A stretch of DNA of 64,000 bases, from positions 124,001-188,000 of the forward strand of contig JAFKAC010000092.1 of assembly GCA_025766275.1 (NCBI GenBank), given 5' to 3'. Every line of letters starts with the position of its first letter. Positions within the stretch are counted from its first letter, which is position 1. Below the pieces are notes generated by a model. It had not been told where the DNA came from, made no database searches, and saw only the letters and a program-made list of their open reading frames with translations. Shown one piece after another: positions 1 through 13,399 of this stretch. The position numbers were made by a program, and so were the translations under genes. Source of the stretch: Lactarius indigo (Eukaryota; Basidiomycota; Agaricomycetes; Russulales; Russulaceae).

Positions 1-960
<960 letters not shown>

Positions 961-1492
961 AAAGAAGTCTCGGACTGTGAGAAATTTTCCCTGTCTGGGA
1001 GAAGTTGGTCGATCATCTCGGTCTGACACAAGCGCAAGGTAAAGCCGAAACTGCGCAGAGACGGCAGTGGAAACCAATACACGCCCCACTCCTAATAGTA
1101 AGCAGATGCGATACCGTCACGGATGGCGAAATGTACAGATCATTGGTGGACAATGGATGACATTGATGAATTGATGTCGGGCGCAACCCGAGCGCTTCAC
1201 GATGACTTACACCAGCAATTGTATCGGACACAATGCGCCCTCGAAAGCGTCTACCATCCATTCTGACGCCTCTACTACAGCGTGTCTGTCGCTGGGCGGG
1301 TGTGCGTCGCATAAACAGACATGCTCTCGTAATCCTCGGGGTTCAAGCTGTTCAAGGTTAAGCTTGTGATACTTTCCTAAAGCGCTCCGGTTATGAGCGT
1401 CCAGCTCCCCGACGAGTCGACGGCCGACGCGACGCAACCCACTGATCGTGCTTTGCATACACGGCTTGCTCCTTCTATTCTGGACTTCATCA
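961..1492. promoter_or_regulatory. Shared divergent promoter region of BNA6 and VWA8
   Basis: Non-coding stretch between two divergently transcribed genes, with short accidental open frames only. No TATA box or named factor site can be assigned with confidence. The role as a promoter is inferred from the gene arrangement. Confidence 0.4.
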
Positions 1493-4400
1493 ATGTCGTC
1501 TGCTCGCCGTCTCAAGCGTATCCAGAGTGCACTCGCGACATCGACTGAAGTCATCGGGACCCTAACGCTTGGGGATATATCCTATCCCGTGCCGGCATCG
1601 AGAACTCCCTCACGCCTCCCTCGCCTCTCACCCTTGGATCCAAATGACGCACGCACACGCGAACACCTGTACTTTCTTCTGCAGAAGTTCGTACTTGGTC
1701 AGGACGTCTTCCTACTCGCCCAACCTGGGCCCTATGCGCGGAGGCTAGTGCTCACGTTTTGCAAGTGCGCACCCATCTACACCCATTTCCCACACGTCGT
1801 TGACCAGAATGCAGCTTACTGAACGCAGAGTATGAGTATATCGCCCTGCATCGCGATGTTGGTGAGACAGAGCTCAAGCAGGGCCGGGAGATCCGAGACG
1901 GTGGAAACCTTGTGTACGTCGACAGTGCCGCTGTGCGTGCTGTCAAAACCGGGCGCATCCTCATTATAGAAGGCATCGAGAAGGCAGAGCGTGGTATCGT
2001 GCCCGTACGTATTCCTCAACTTCTTCCATTTCCCTTACGAACCCCGCTCCAGGTGCTTAACAACCTCCTTGAGAACCGCGAAATGTAAGTCTACAACACG
2101 CATATACTCCTGTGCGTAGGACCTAGCTCATGTTTTGCGCTCACAGAAACCTCGACGATGGCACACATATCCTTCACCCTCATCGACACATGCTTCTTTC
2201 TCCCGCGGACGCAGCTGATGCACGCTTTGTTCCCGCACATCCATCCTTCCGCGTCATCGCAATAGGCGCACCCGTTCCCCCCTATACCGGTTATCCACTC
2301 GACCCGCCCTTCCGCTCGCGCTTCCAGGCGCGCTTCCTCGATCCTACCAGTGCGCTCCTTGCGTATCCACGCCCGTCTACCCCACTCATCGAGGGATCCA
2401 ACGCTCTGTGGACGACCCTGCGCGACCTCGTGCTCGCGACTCAGTTCGCAAGCGAGACGCGCCACGCCCTCGACGGCGTTGCGCGCCCTGCGCTCCCCCC
2501 GTTCCCACATACGGCGCTGGCGAAGCTGCACGCCCTACTCGCGGCATTCCCTCCCCCATCGCCCGGAAGGCCTCCCCTTTCACCGCGCGCCTTGGGAAGG
2601 CTCATGATAGTTCTGCACCCCGAACTGCTGCACGCGCCGTTCCGGGCGTGGGCGCTACTCAGCGAGCGGCTGGAGGAAGCTGGGCTCGGTCCTCTAGCTG
2701 CGCCTCTCGCCACAGAGAACCCGGACAACGCGGAGACGGCGCCGGAGGATGCGGCGGGGCTGCTGGGATACACCGTGCGCTCCATTGTGCGCACGGGCCA
2801 GCATACCGTCCGCATCGTGTTTATGGCACTCGGCGGCGGGGACGAAGTAGCGCTCGAGGCACCTGCAGGTGATGGGTCACTGCAGCCTTTCCCGCTCGAA
2901 GAGACCCCTGACTTTGTACCGAGTACCCGATTTGTGGGTCTGCTCACGAGTTGTTTGCAAGCGCACGCTCTCGGATGGGATATATCGCTCGTTCCCCCCG
3001 CACAGCCGGCTACTGCGAGCGCGTCGACCTCGCTATTGGTTCAAGTTTTTGGCGGCGTATTGGGGTATGTGCGCGAGGCGGTGCATGTGTACAAGGAACT
3101 GGGAGGGCGCGAGTTGCTTATGAGGCGAGTAGTAGGGGAAGGGGGTGCCACGAGCTGGGAACCAAGGTACGTTCTCCCTTCTCTTGTAAAGCTGGTCCGT
3201 CGTTGAGCAGTGGCGCATACAGCCCACTGGTCCGAGGTGCCTGGGCGGGACGACTCGTGCACTTCTCAGGGTTCGACGTACTCGGTCCGACTGCAGGCGC
3301 GATCGCGCGGCTGCTGCAAGATAGAGAAGTCGAGCTTTGGGAGGGCAAGCGCATCGTCGCATCTCTTGGAGACGACCTGGGGCCGGTGCGTTCAAATTCC
3401 GACTTCCCTCTCTCCGACCTCCTTCACAGAAACTCGCACCCGCAGACTAGCAGCCCCAATATTACTGTCGTTCATCCGTCCTTCCGCGTTGTCAGTACCG
3501 CTTCGCGTGCCGCGCCGCTGCGGGACTGGCTCTCTGCAGAACACGCGAATATGTTCCTGACCCTGCCAGCGCAGCCAATGGACCGCTCCGAAGAGGCCGC
3601 GGTGCTGCTCCGGACCGGATGCCCGCCTGCCCACGTAGATTCGCTACTGGGATTTGCCGGTACTTATCGCACACGCATGGCTCCCTCCGACGGTGCATTG
3701 CGTGTGCGTCGGCTTGGGACGCGAGCTCTACTGCGCATCGCTCGGAGGCTCGCGCGCTTCCCGTGGGACAAGGACACGAGGAAGATGCTCGAGAGGGCGC
3801 TGCTCACGGAGTTCCTACCGGCGACTGAAAAGGCAGGCGTCGAAGAGCTGTTGGAGGATGCTGGGATCAAGAAAATCTCGCCTGCGGTGGGTGCCCTGAT
3901 TTGTGTGTAGAGTTGGTATATCCTGACTGTGCTGTAGTTCCACCCTGCGCCACTGATCGAAGACAAGGCGGTGTTGTTTCCCGCGCCGACGGACCCGCTG
4001 CACCATACCGAGGATATTCATATACCGCGCTTCGATGCTTCTCAGGACCCGGAAGGCGTCGCATCATATGTGCCGTTTATGGACCACTTCTATGACAACA
4101 GTATCCAATCGGCGCAGATGCGCGACCTTGCAATCGACTTTGAGCTGCTTGGTGAACACCTAGTGCTCCTCGGAAATCAGGTGCGGTTCATCTTTGATAC
4201 TCTCCCACTCCGTCTCATGATTGTGTAGGGTGTGGGCAAGAACAAGATCCTCGACAGGTTGTGCCAGGTGAGAGCGGCGCTGTCCTTCGGCTTTGCTCGT
4301 ACCTAACACCATGTTCACCTCCTTAGCTTCTCCGGCGGCCGCGCGAGTACATCCAGCTCCACCGCGACTCGACGGTGCAGCAGCTCATGTTTCAGACTAC

Positions 4401-7034
4401 GCTAGAGCGCGGCGTGGTCCGGTACACGGACTCGCCGCTGCTGCGGGCGGTGGCCCGCGGACGCGTCCTTGTTGTCGACGAGGCAGACAAAGCACCCGAG
4501 CACGTCGTCGCGATATTCCGCAGCCTCGCTGGCCAAGGAGAACTAACGCTTTCTGACGGGCGGCGCCTCACGCGTGTGGTGGAGCGCGAGGGTGACTTGC
4601 CCATCCATCCACATTTCCGCCTCATCCTGCTCGCAAACCGGCCTGGCTATCGTAGGTGGCCAGTCGGTTGATTCTGGGTAGAGCGGTCGCTGATAGTTCT
4701 TTTCAGCCTTCCTGGGGAACCATTTCATGCAGGTTTTGGGGGACAATTTTAGCTGGTGAGTCGGATTTTGTATGGTGGTCTTCGCGCGAGATGCTTGAAC
4801 TTAGTGCGGTAACCCCAGTCACGCCATCTCGAACCCTGATCTAGAATCTGAGCGTAGACTGTTGACCCAACTTGCGCCAGAACTTAGTGAGGACCTGATC
4901 ATACGCCTCATAGGTGCCTTTCATGACCTCAGGGAAAGTTATGAGAGTGGATCACTGTCATACCCTTATTCCCTCCGCGGTGCGCAGCATCGGTGCTTTG
5001 GCCGTTGGGAATACCTAACCAATTATTTCATACAGAACTGATCGCTATAGTTCGCCACATGCAGGCATACCCAGACGACGAATTAGACGATACCCTCCGC
5101 AATGTCTTTGACTTTGACGTCTATCGCATAGAGACAACGGAGAAGCTCGACGAGATCCTCCGAAAGCATGGGTCAGTATTGTGTAGGCGCTGCGCAGAGC
5201 AATGCGGTTGTTGACCCGCGAGATCGTAGTTTACGCGCCTATGGTACCAACCCGACCGCACAGAGAGCCAAGAAGCCACTTGACATGCAGTTCGACCCAC
5301 AGAAGACCGACCTCGACAAGCCGAAACACGGGAAGGAGGATCCGAGCGGCGAAGAGCATACGGGCGGGAATACATTCGCTGGCGGTGTAAGCTTCCTTTG
5401 TCCTACTTACTCTTATTTTGAACTCACGCTTGCGCAACCCCAGACGGGCGGGCGCGACACTGCGGGCCTAGGTGGGCGCGGGGGATTTAAGCGCCTCTAC
5501 AAGAAGGGCCACGACATCAACCAGGTGGGGTCGTGCGCCGAGCGTGACTCTCAACCTCATTACTAAATTTTCCCAGATATCTGATAAGCTGAAGGAGGAC
5601 GTTCCTGAGTCTGTGCGGGAACAAGCACGCCTGATGGCGCGCAAGGAGCTCGAAGCGCGCCTAGCCGAGCTGAACATGACCTCCGCGGGTGCGGACAGCT
5701 ACGGGTTACTACTGACCGCCGTCCAAGCGCACATTGCACAGCTGCACGATCTCCTCGAACGTGGGTGCCTTTTTTTGTTTACCCTTTCTATCTCCTGTCA
5801 TTTATGCGCGACGCGCAGACTTGGCTGCCCGTGAGGAGGAACGCGTCTGGGTGAAGCGCCAGACAGACGGCGAGCTCGACGACACGCGCCTGACGGAGGG
5901 CCTTACCGGCGAAGCGGCGGTGTACAAGCGTCGCGGGATGGCAAAGCCTGAGCTCGGACGACCCCAAGTCAAGTACGTGCTCTCATGTGCGTCGCATGGG
6001 GTAATTTAGCTCACGTTCCCAGACCAAAGCGTATTCGATTCTTGTTTGATATCAGCGCATCAATGTGGGTCTACACGCGTGATGACCTTTCGGGGAGAAA
6101 ACGGCCCTTATGGTTTGTTTTGACAGGTACCGGTTCCAGCACGACGGAAGACTGCAGCGGAGCCTTGAGACAGGTCAGCAGAACCACTGCCTCCCTGCAC
6201 ACGCTGTGAACTTTACTCGTAGCCGTCATGCTCATGGAGAGCTTCAACCTTCTATCCAGGAAGGACAAGTATGCCTGGGATGTACGTCAACTTTGAGTCT
6301 CTGGGATTTCTTTTCGTTTCTAATGCGATGCACAGATGTACGGACACGTGAGTAGTAGTACGGGATGTCGAGGGCAAATGATAATCGAGTAATCCCCGTT
6401 TTAGTCTGGTGATGAGCCCGAAATACCGCTAGTCAAAGTCGGCGATTCGGTCGAGGAGGTCTCGGAGCGCTGGGCGGTCGCGCAGAAGATGAAGTACATC
6501 ACGCAATACACCTTCAGCGGCGACTCTACGGGTTCGTAGCCATCTCTATTTGCTTTGCTCGTATCAATACTGAGTGAGGAATGGCCTTCTCGTTGGTTGA
6601 CAGTGGCAGCAATTGAGAAAGCCGTAGATGAAGTTACAGCATTCGACGGTGGTACGTCGGGGTCTTTTTACTGTCGAACCTTCTCACGGACGAGCCTCTG
6701 CGCCGCACAGACGACCACTTCGTCATCGCGCTGACGGACGCGAATTTCGGGCAGTACCGCATCACGGAGGCGGACCTTGGGCGCGTGATGAACCGTCATC
6801 CGAAAGTCAAGACGGCGTTGATATGCATCTGCGAGGACTCGGAGGCGGCGTGGTAAGGACCCCCCTCTTTTATTCGGCCATATCCGGCGCTGAACGCCCA
6901 TATCCCCGACCCCTACCTGCGTCGGTGCGGACAGGGTCAAGAGACACTTCCCAGGCCGCGCGTTCCTCGTCACTAATTCTGCAGATATCCCGAAGGTGCT
7001 GAGAGGGTTTTTGAGCACTATAGTAGACCGGTAG
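1493..7034 (+). CDS. VWA8: VWA8-type AAA+ ATPase with C-terminal von Willebrand A domain
   Basis: This is a large midasin-related AAA+ ATPase; the animal ortholog VWA8 is mitochondrial. At least a dozen exons are readable. The N-terminal block contains GQDVFLLAQPGP, a degenerate Walker A that is also degenerate in orthologs, then EYIALHRDVGETELKQ and EKAERGIVPVLNNLLENREM. A second ATPase module has a Walker A, GNQGVGKN, split by an intron near 4,180-4,228, and a Walker B, VLVVDEADKA. It is followed by LILLANRPGY, PFLGNHF and NVFDFDVYRIE. The C-terminal VWA domain (about 6,030-7,034) has the metal-binding DISAS motif in FLFDISASM, and later SGDEPEIPLV and ITQYTFSGDST. An in-frame upstream ATG at 1448 would add 15 residues. 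The gene converges with VPS26. Identification is firm; splice borders are not individually verified. Confidence 0.92.
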
Positions 7035-7402
7035 ACCTCTAGATCGCCTTGCAATCCAAGTAGACCCACTAGCAGTCTGTCTATCCTATATCTGTAATTC
7101 GAGTATCTCATCACAAGTATAGCACATGAGTGTTCCAGAACAAGTAAACCTATCAAGGGTCCCTGTGGGGGTTATTCCCCGAAGAACTCTCCACCTCACC
7201 ATAGGACGGTAGCCAGCTTGGTTGGGCCCCAACGCGATAATGAGACTGAATGTCCGACCACGGTACCAAAAAATAGACTGAGGTACTACAATAAAACAAC
7301 CACGACATCCCTGGACTTTCTCGGACCGAGCACAAAGTCAAGCAAGCGAAATATACAAATAAGTGTAGCCGATAATAACAAGTGGAACAAGTACACGAGT
7401 GG

Positions 7403-8711
7403 CTAATTCTACGGGAGAAGCGTCAGCCATATGTGTTCAATACAAAGGAGAGCAAACCGCAAACATACCTCCGGTATCCTAAAGATGGTAATTTCCTATG
7501 GGCCGTGTTCGTCAGTTACGATATGAGCGATGGGAGGCCCCGACGTACCTGCTGCTTAAAGTAGCGTCGGTTCTCTTCGTCGATGAGGACGAGGTTGAGG
7601 TAGTAGCGCGTGCTGAACTTTTTGTTCACGTCGCGAAATGTCGGCGTCAAGTCAAACCCTCCGAGAAATAGTCGAATCGGGATTGTTTCGCCTTGGTGGA
7701 AGAGGACCAGTCATCAATACCTAGACGCAATGCGGTGGGAAGGAAGATACCTCGTACTGGCGCCCCGTCCATGATTTCGAACTTTGTGATCGTCTCGCTC
7801 TCGTTGTATTGATTTGGCGGCGAACCGGTGGTCTCGCGCCGGATGATTGAGAGCTCCATGTGCTTGATTTTGATGCGCACGAGCAAGAAATAGATCTTTC
7901 CGACTATCACGTCCTTTAGATGATATCTGCCATGGTCGAATTAGCGTCACGAGTGGTCAAAGATACAACCAGGTTGATTCCCTTACTTCGATTTGTTGTA
8001 CTCGAATTCGATGTGCAAACAATCCTCGATGCCGACCTCCATCTTGATCGAGTTGTTGCTGTCCGGTGGCATGCGGAAAGAGTGCACCCAGATATCCCTT
8101 TCCTTTACCACATCTGCCATGCGCCGCGATATCGTTACGCGGATGAAGTACCTAGCGCAAATACGTTTTTAAAAGGGCGGGACCCAAGGACGACATTCAG
8201 GGCTACGAACCGCAGCTTGACGTTGATACCCAGGTAGCTCTCGTACTGCTTCTCAACATTCTTGAACATAAAGTCGAACGTCTGCGCCTGTCGCAGGTCT
8301 CCGGGAGCAGCAACCTCTTGTGAGAGGGAAAGGAATTCTTGGTGGTGACCGCGGTCGTAGAACAGTTCTGTAATGGCAGACTCAGCGGGTCCCGGGGGGG
8401 GAGGGGTAGGGACAACGGTTGTTGGAACGTATACGCACCAATGTTTCCTACAAATTCGACTTTGATTCCGTCGTGCGTCGTGCGCTTGCCCTCTCTGACA
8501 CGAACCGTGACCTGCATTCGTCCTCAGCACGACTGAGACGGCTGGGGAAGAATATGGGGCGTACCTGGCCGGAGACCGATTCGCCGTCATAGTAAACGGG
8601 ACATGAAATCGGACGGTCCTTCTCCGCCTTGGAGTCTATCTGCTTCCGGAGATCCTCTCCTTCAAGCTTGATGTCAATATCAATTGGAGATGCGAAGAAG
8701 AACGCGGCCAT
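7403..8711 (-). CDS. VPS26: Retromer subunit VPS26
   Basis: An arrestin-fold subunit of the retromer, which recycles cargo from endosomes to the Golgi. Exons read MAAFFFASPIDIDIKLEGED, then CPVYYDGESVSGQ, VTVRVREGKRTTHDGIKVEF, DFMFKNVEKQYESYLGINVK, RDIWVHSFRMPPDSN and [20 protein letters not shown]. The last blocks are KDVIVGKIYFLLVRIKIKHM and FLGGFDLTPTFRDVNKKFST. These are the most conserved stretches of VPS26. The penultimate exon ends in RRYFKQQ. A further short exon (about 7,469-7,500) reads EITIFRIPE and, after one more intron, a stop is met at 7,403-7,405. That terminal exon is the least certain part. Little room is left for the acidic tail seen in some fungal orthologs. Confidence 0.92.
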
Positions 8712-9455
8712 GCTGCGGTTTCAGGTAACAAAGCCTCTCTGACGCTCTGAGCTGTTGCTGCGTTACGCGCTGGTGTTAGGGCGAGCTTGGAGTGGGGACT
8801 GGATACGTATGAAGTGGAGTTTTTCTGAGGCTTCAGGAATGAAATATAGAAAGACGGTCGAGGTATGACACCGGGTGGGGTTTGACGACTTGGACTGCTG
8901 AGCGGATCGAGTAGAGTCTCAGACTCGCCTCTGGCCCGGCCCCGGGCCGCTAAATGCCGGCCATCCGCTGTCACTTAGGCAAGCACTTGGGCAGAGTCAA
9001 TCGTCTATCTCACTAAAGCGATTTCCCTCACGAGAACATTGCCTCAGATAATAACATAATGATCATAAAATATAGACGTCCTAATCACAAACTTTTCTTC
9101 TCTAGGTCAGCCATAAGATAGAACACCTTGGTAGCTTGGTGAACATGTGCACATGTATACATTCGGGCACCCAGCAGAGGCTGACGACGCAGCCCCCAAG
9201 ACTAGGAAGTGAGGATAGGAGTACAAGCAAGCACGCAACGACAACTTGAATAGCTAAAAACGTCAGGTAGCGTGAATGTCTGACGGACAGGCAACCGCCT
9301 CGAAAAAGCCTGTAAAGGGTATGGGAACCTCTCAAGGCAGGGGACAACAGTCCCAATGTGATCATGGTCCCATGGAAGTGGTCCAAATCGGTGAAAGAAA
9401 GTCAAAAACAAAAAAAAACAAACAAAAAAAAAAAGTCGGCAAAACATCAACTCGG
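8712..9455. other. Intergenic, VPS26 promoter side
   Basis: About 740 bp without a supportable gene. It holds an A-rich run at 9,405-9,434. The small open frames are not conserved in appearance and lack splice-linked partners. Confidence 0.5.
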
Positions 9456-11600
9456 TTAGAAATAGCTCTTCGCCCGTCGCACGCGCACCAGATCATCCTT
9501 GCCCAACACGCCCGAATCCTTGCGCACCAGAAGCGCCTGCTCTGGCGATAGTGGCGGGGGCAGAGGCTCAACGACGTCGCCGAGCCGCTCGAGGACGATG
9601 CTGGTACGTACTGCCAAATCGCGCGTCGGGTTCGGCGTCACGCGCGGCTGCACAGCGCCAATGGCCTTGATGTACGACTCCCTGTCATCGTCATCCGACG
9701 CGATCCACCCTGTCGAGAGACCGCTCGCGGTGCTGTTGTCCCTTGCGTGACGGTCAGGCTCAGACCGCGATAACGACCGGAGGGCGCGTGCTCGTTCTTC
9801 AGAGACGCGCGCGCGTTGTAGTAGTGCACTGGGAGGGGTCGTGGCGAGTACAGGGAGAAAAGAAACGGGCCCGCGCGGAGATGACGGCATACTCTGGGGT
9901 GGTCTCCGGCTCTGCATTGCCCCAGAGTTCACCGGGCTTGCCGTTGGTCTCCGATAGGGCGTAGAGCCGTCGGAGCTTCGTCGTCCCCCGTCGTTCACGA
10001 AAATTCTGGCATGGATTTCCGGTGGTTGGAGGTGCATCCGCGGTAGGGGTTCAGTAAGCGGCGCCGCGTCCGAGCGTGGCGGAGGAACCACCGTCGACAC
10101 AGGGCGGCTGTGCAGTTTCTCGCTCATGGCTGCTATTGCGTCACCAGTCGGTAAACCTGTCGCAGAGAGATTCAGAACGAGAGTTGGTGCACGTCCGTGG
10201 CCTTGGACAACCGTGACGCGATTGTCGTCGGAAGGTTTGAGTATAAGTGGAGGGGGACGAGGTTTCACACCCGTGCGGATCGACGTGCCCGACGGGATGG
10301 CACTCGCACGCCGAGAAGTGGACGGCATCTGTTCAGGATCGGGATCGGGACCGGACCGCGTGAAGGGCCGCAGAAAGCTCATACGTGAGAGGCGCTGCGT
10401 CATCGAGGTCTCTATAAGCGTCGGACTCGAAATATGGAGTCGCAGACCAGAGACGCGGAGCTTGCGTGTGCCAGAATGAAAGTTGTTACCGTTCTCGTTG
10501 TCAAGAATGATGAACTCCTCTCGACGTTCAGGCCTGAAAAGTCCACGATATCAGACAGACTGGGGGGAAAAAGACGCACGGCGGGCGCGTACGAACCCTT
10601 TCACGACACCGATGATGATACAAGCACGCCCGATCATCCGCAATCCGCGCCGCGTGAGAACAAGGCCAAAGCTCGGGGTAACCCAGCCCAAGGCGGTTTC
10701 AGTCATGGAAAGCTTCATGCCGACCGTCAGCCAACCCAGGCCGCGGAAGAGCACGCCTTCCCGTTCCGTTGCAGCGCAATCCTCTATATTGCGCTGCCTC
10801 ACAAGACTTGAAGCAAGCCGCACAAAGAACAACAAGAAGGTTAGCCCCTGGGCCACAGACAAGAGAGCCAGCGACGTGCTGCTCAAGAGTTCGCGCGCAA
10901 ACTCGTGAGCGGCCAAACCTGGCCCACCAAGCTGGTAGTACATGTTCCCGTTGTCAGGGTCAGGGTTAGAACCTGCATGTCAGAGATCAGTACGACTCGG
11001 GATGTAACATAATGCGAGCAAAAGGACGCTAACGATATTTGATTCCTATGAAGGACCCAATCTCATTGGTTACAACGATAATTGGGATCACTGCAGACAA
11101 AAAGGCTTTCGAAACGAGCGCAAAGCGCTTCGAAAGACGCGGAAAGGATTCTTTCCGGTTGAAGATGTAGAGGAAGGTTGTGTAGAGGAGTATGGGTACA
11201 AAGGACGTAGCGCCTGAGCATAATACAGGAATCTGAATGAGTCGGACGACGACGAGGCTTGTGCGGCGCACGTACCAATTACAATATCCAGGGCTTTGAA
11301 AGGAGTGAGGTTGTCCGCGAAGACGGGGACGACGTGCCCAAGGAAGGACAAAACTACCAGAAGGACGTTGGCTGGGCCTTCTGCGGCAAGAAGGTACCGA
11401 AGGCTGCGTGATGTACTAATGAGGAACACGACAAGTTCTCAGGGGCTACGCACGTACCTGCCTGCATCGCGTCCCGCGAATATCAACCCTAAAGAGAAGA
11501 CCACCTCGAGGCCAGCTGGAACAAGAGTGATTGCTTCTTGAATATGCGAGAGCCCTAAGCAACGAAGACCGAGGACGGGTGAGAGGCAGATAGCTGCCAT
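9456..11600 (-). CDS. Fungal multi-pass membrane protein of unknown function
   Basis: The start is placed at MAAICLSPVLGLRCLG. Exons give about seven hydrophobic spans: ITLVPAGLEVVFSLGLIFAG, ANVLLVVLSFLGHVVPVFA, IPVLCSGATSFVPILLY with its continuation to FLYIF, KAFLSAVIPIIVVTNEIG, SLALLSVAQGLTFLLFFV, a span around MTETALGWVTPSFGLVL, and ACIIIGVVKGFV. Introns of about 45-60 nt separate them; one, next to DIVIG, uses clean gtacgt and cag borders. The final exon (9,456-10,403) encodes a long hydrophilic, Ser/Pro/Arg-rich tail ending VRVRRAKSYF, probably cytoplasmic. The seven-span plus tail layout resembles basidiomycete receptor-like or putative transporter proteins, but I recognise no named family. 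Confidence 0.7.
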
Positions 11601-12810
11601 ATGCCGACAGGAAAACTGGATCAGGACTGTTGAAGCTGACAGTCAAAGTACATATCCAGGCTGGGACCTGCCAGCAAAGAAAAATGGAAGGGGCAGGCTA
11701 GGTTTACAAAAGAGTGGACCGCAGACTAGCTGCAAGAAAAGGTACGGTGGTGGGAAGAAGGAGAAAGAGAGGATGCAAGCCTCGGACGAGGTGAAACGGC
11801 GGGATCGGATGTAATGTAGACGCCTTATGGGACCTACCGACCCGTTGCCATCACATTCAGCTAAAGTGAGCAGTGTATCAATGGGCCGAGGAACGGTACG
11901 ACGATCCTACTAGGCCTTCACTATACCAGCCGAGCGCACGGAAGGCCGTATTCGACCGTAACAAGCTATCCCAGGCGTAATTAGGACTCAATCATCCTAT
12001 TATCGAGTCTCATTGAGTTGGGACCGAGGATAGGGAAGCTGTTCATATTCGGAGTGATGCTCAATAGATTATATAATGTTGCAACCAACCTTTTTCGTAG
12101 TTGACAACTGGTCGATGACGTTACCTGACCACGCAACCAGGCTAATACTCCCACTGTTCCTGGCAGACAAGAGCACGAAGCCCGTCTCGTCACTGGCACT
12201 GGCATTACTACACCTCACGAACAAATGATATGGGTGTTGTCCAATGTAGAGGCGCCGGTAGAATCAGCGTGAAAAGCGGACGAGAAGTGAACGGTTCTCG
12301 AAGTCCCGTGGGAGGTCGGACGAACACTCAAAAGTTAATCCATGACCTGTATGGTCCCTAATGTATTTGCATGGCTACTGTTGCTGCCGTGGATGCGTTG
12401 ACATACTCCACATGGGACTTAGGTGCAGCAATCTGCGATCTGATTGCACTGGCAGTTGTGAACGACGCCGCCAATTGGGCACCGCAATCACCGCACGATC
12501 GCCATCCGTTTCTTTCGCATCTTCCAATATAGCACCCGGAAGCCTCGTTGTCCAAATAAATCGACTTTTTAAGTTAAAAAGTCGGAAGTATAAGAGAAGG
12601 CCGTGAATCGCATGATTCACATCATCCCATCCAAACTTCTGGGATATTACAACTATACATCACCGCGGCGAGCTGTATTGTTCCATAGCTCCTCGTCTGT
12701 AACGCGTTGGTCGGTCTGCCTGGTCGTATGACGAACTGAGAATAAGGCAAGCCCCACAGGAAAGAATTCGGGACTGCGCGGCCGAGAGATGGAGGGCTCA
12801 CGTCATGACC
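11601..12810. other. Intergenic stretch, no gene seen
   Basis: Only short unrelated open frames are present on both strands. It contains the 23-bp palindrome listed separately. Confidence 0.5.
12562..12584. repeat. Perfect 23-bp palindrome
   Basis: Arms CGACTTTTTAA and TTAAAAAGTCG flank a single G. It could be a hairpin or a dimeric protein site; function unknown. Confidence 0.6.
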
Positions 12811-13399
12811 TCAAGCAGAAACCCAGTACACGTCGATTGACGTTCCTGTCTTCGGCAGTATAACAGGGTATACAGACAACATCTGGTTTTTGACTAGCTT
12901 GACAGGCCAAGCCGTTCCTGTAACGAGGCCACACCCTTCGTGCGGAATCCAGCGTGTGGAGCAACCGGCGTGTGACTTTTCTGTCTTCACAATTGGGAAG
13001 AAAGACGTCTGGCCGTGATAAAATAAAAGAAGGCATTCATGGCATCTGCATACCAATGATATAGGATCCGATGAGTGCAGACAGCGCGGAAGAGTATGAA
13101 AGTACAAGAGGTATCCTGGCTTCAGTTAGTACATTCAGTTGGTAGCCATCCAAACGACGTAGCACCGCCGAGAACAAAAGGACGAGGACACCTAGACTTA
13201 TCAAGCTACAGACTGGTACCGAGCTTGCAGAGCCTATGATCGTTGATCTCAGTAGTGGACTGACAAGCTGAGGAGTGCGAATTCTGCTGCGGCTAATAGA
13301 AGATGATTGGCATGAGCCTGAGGGGTAAATGTTCGTCCCCAAAAATTTCAAATGTGGCGTCGAATGGCCCAGTCCAAGCCTTGACAACAAAGTGAACAT
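12811..13399 (-). pseudogene. Possible relic of a membrane-protein gene
   Basis: A 120-codon minus-strand frame beginning at 13,399 has two or three hydrophobic spans, including SVPVCSLISLGVLVLLFSAV and ALSALIGSYIIG, and stops soon after. A second frame downstream (12,811-13,107) could be a further exon. The spacing of its hydrophobic spans and the intron-like border just after the GSYIIG stretch recall the fourth-span exon (GSFIG) of the gene at 9,456-11,600. It may be a decayed or very diverged paralog. Similarity is weak and judged by eye; it could also be a chance frame. Confidence 0.25.
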
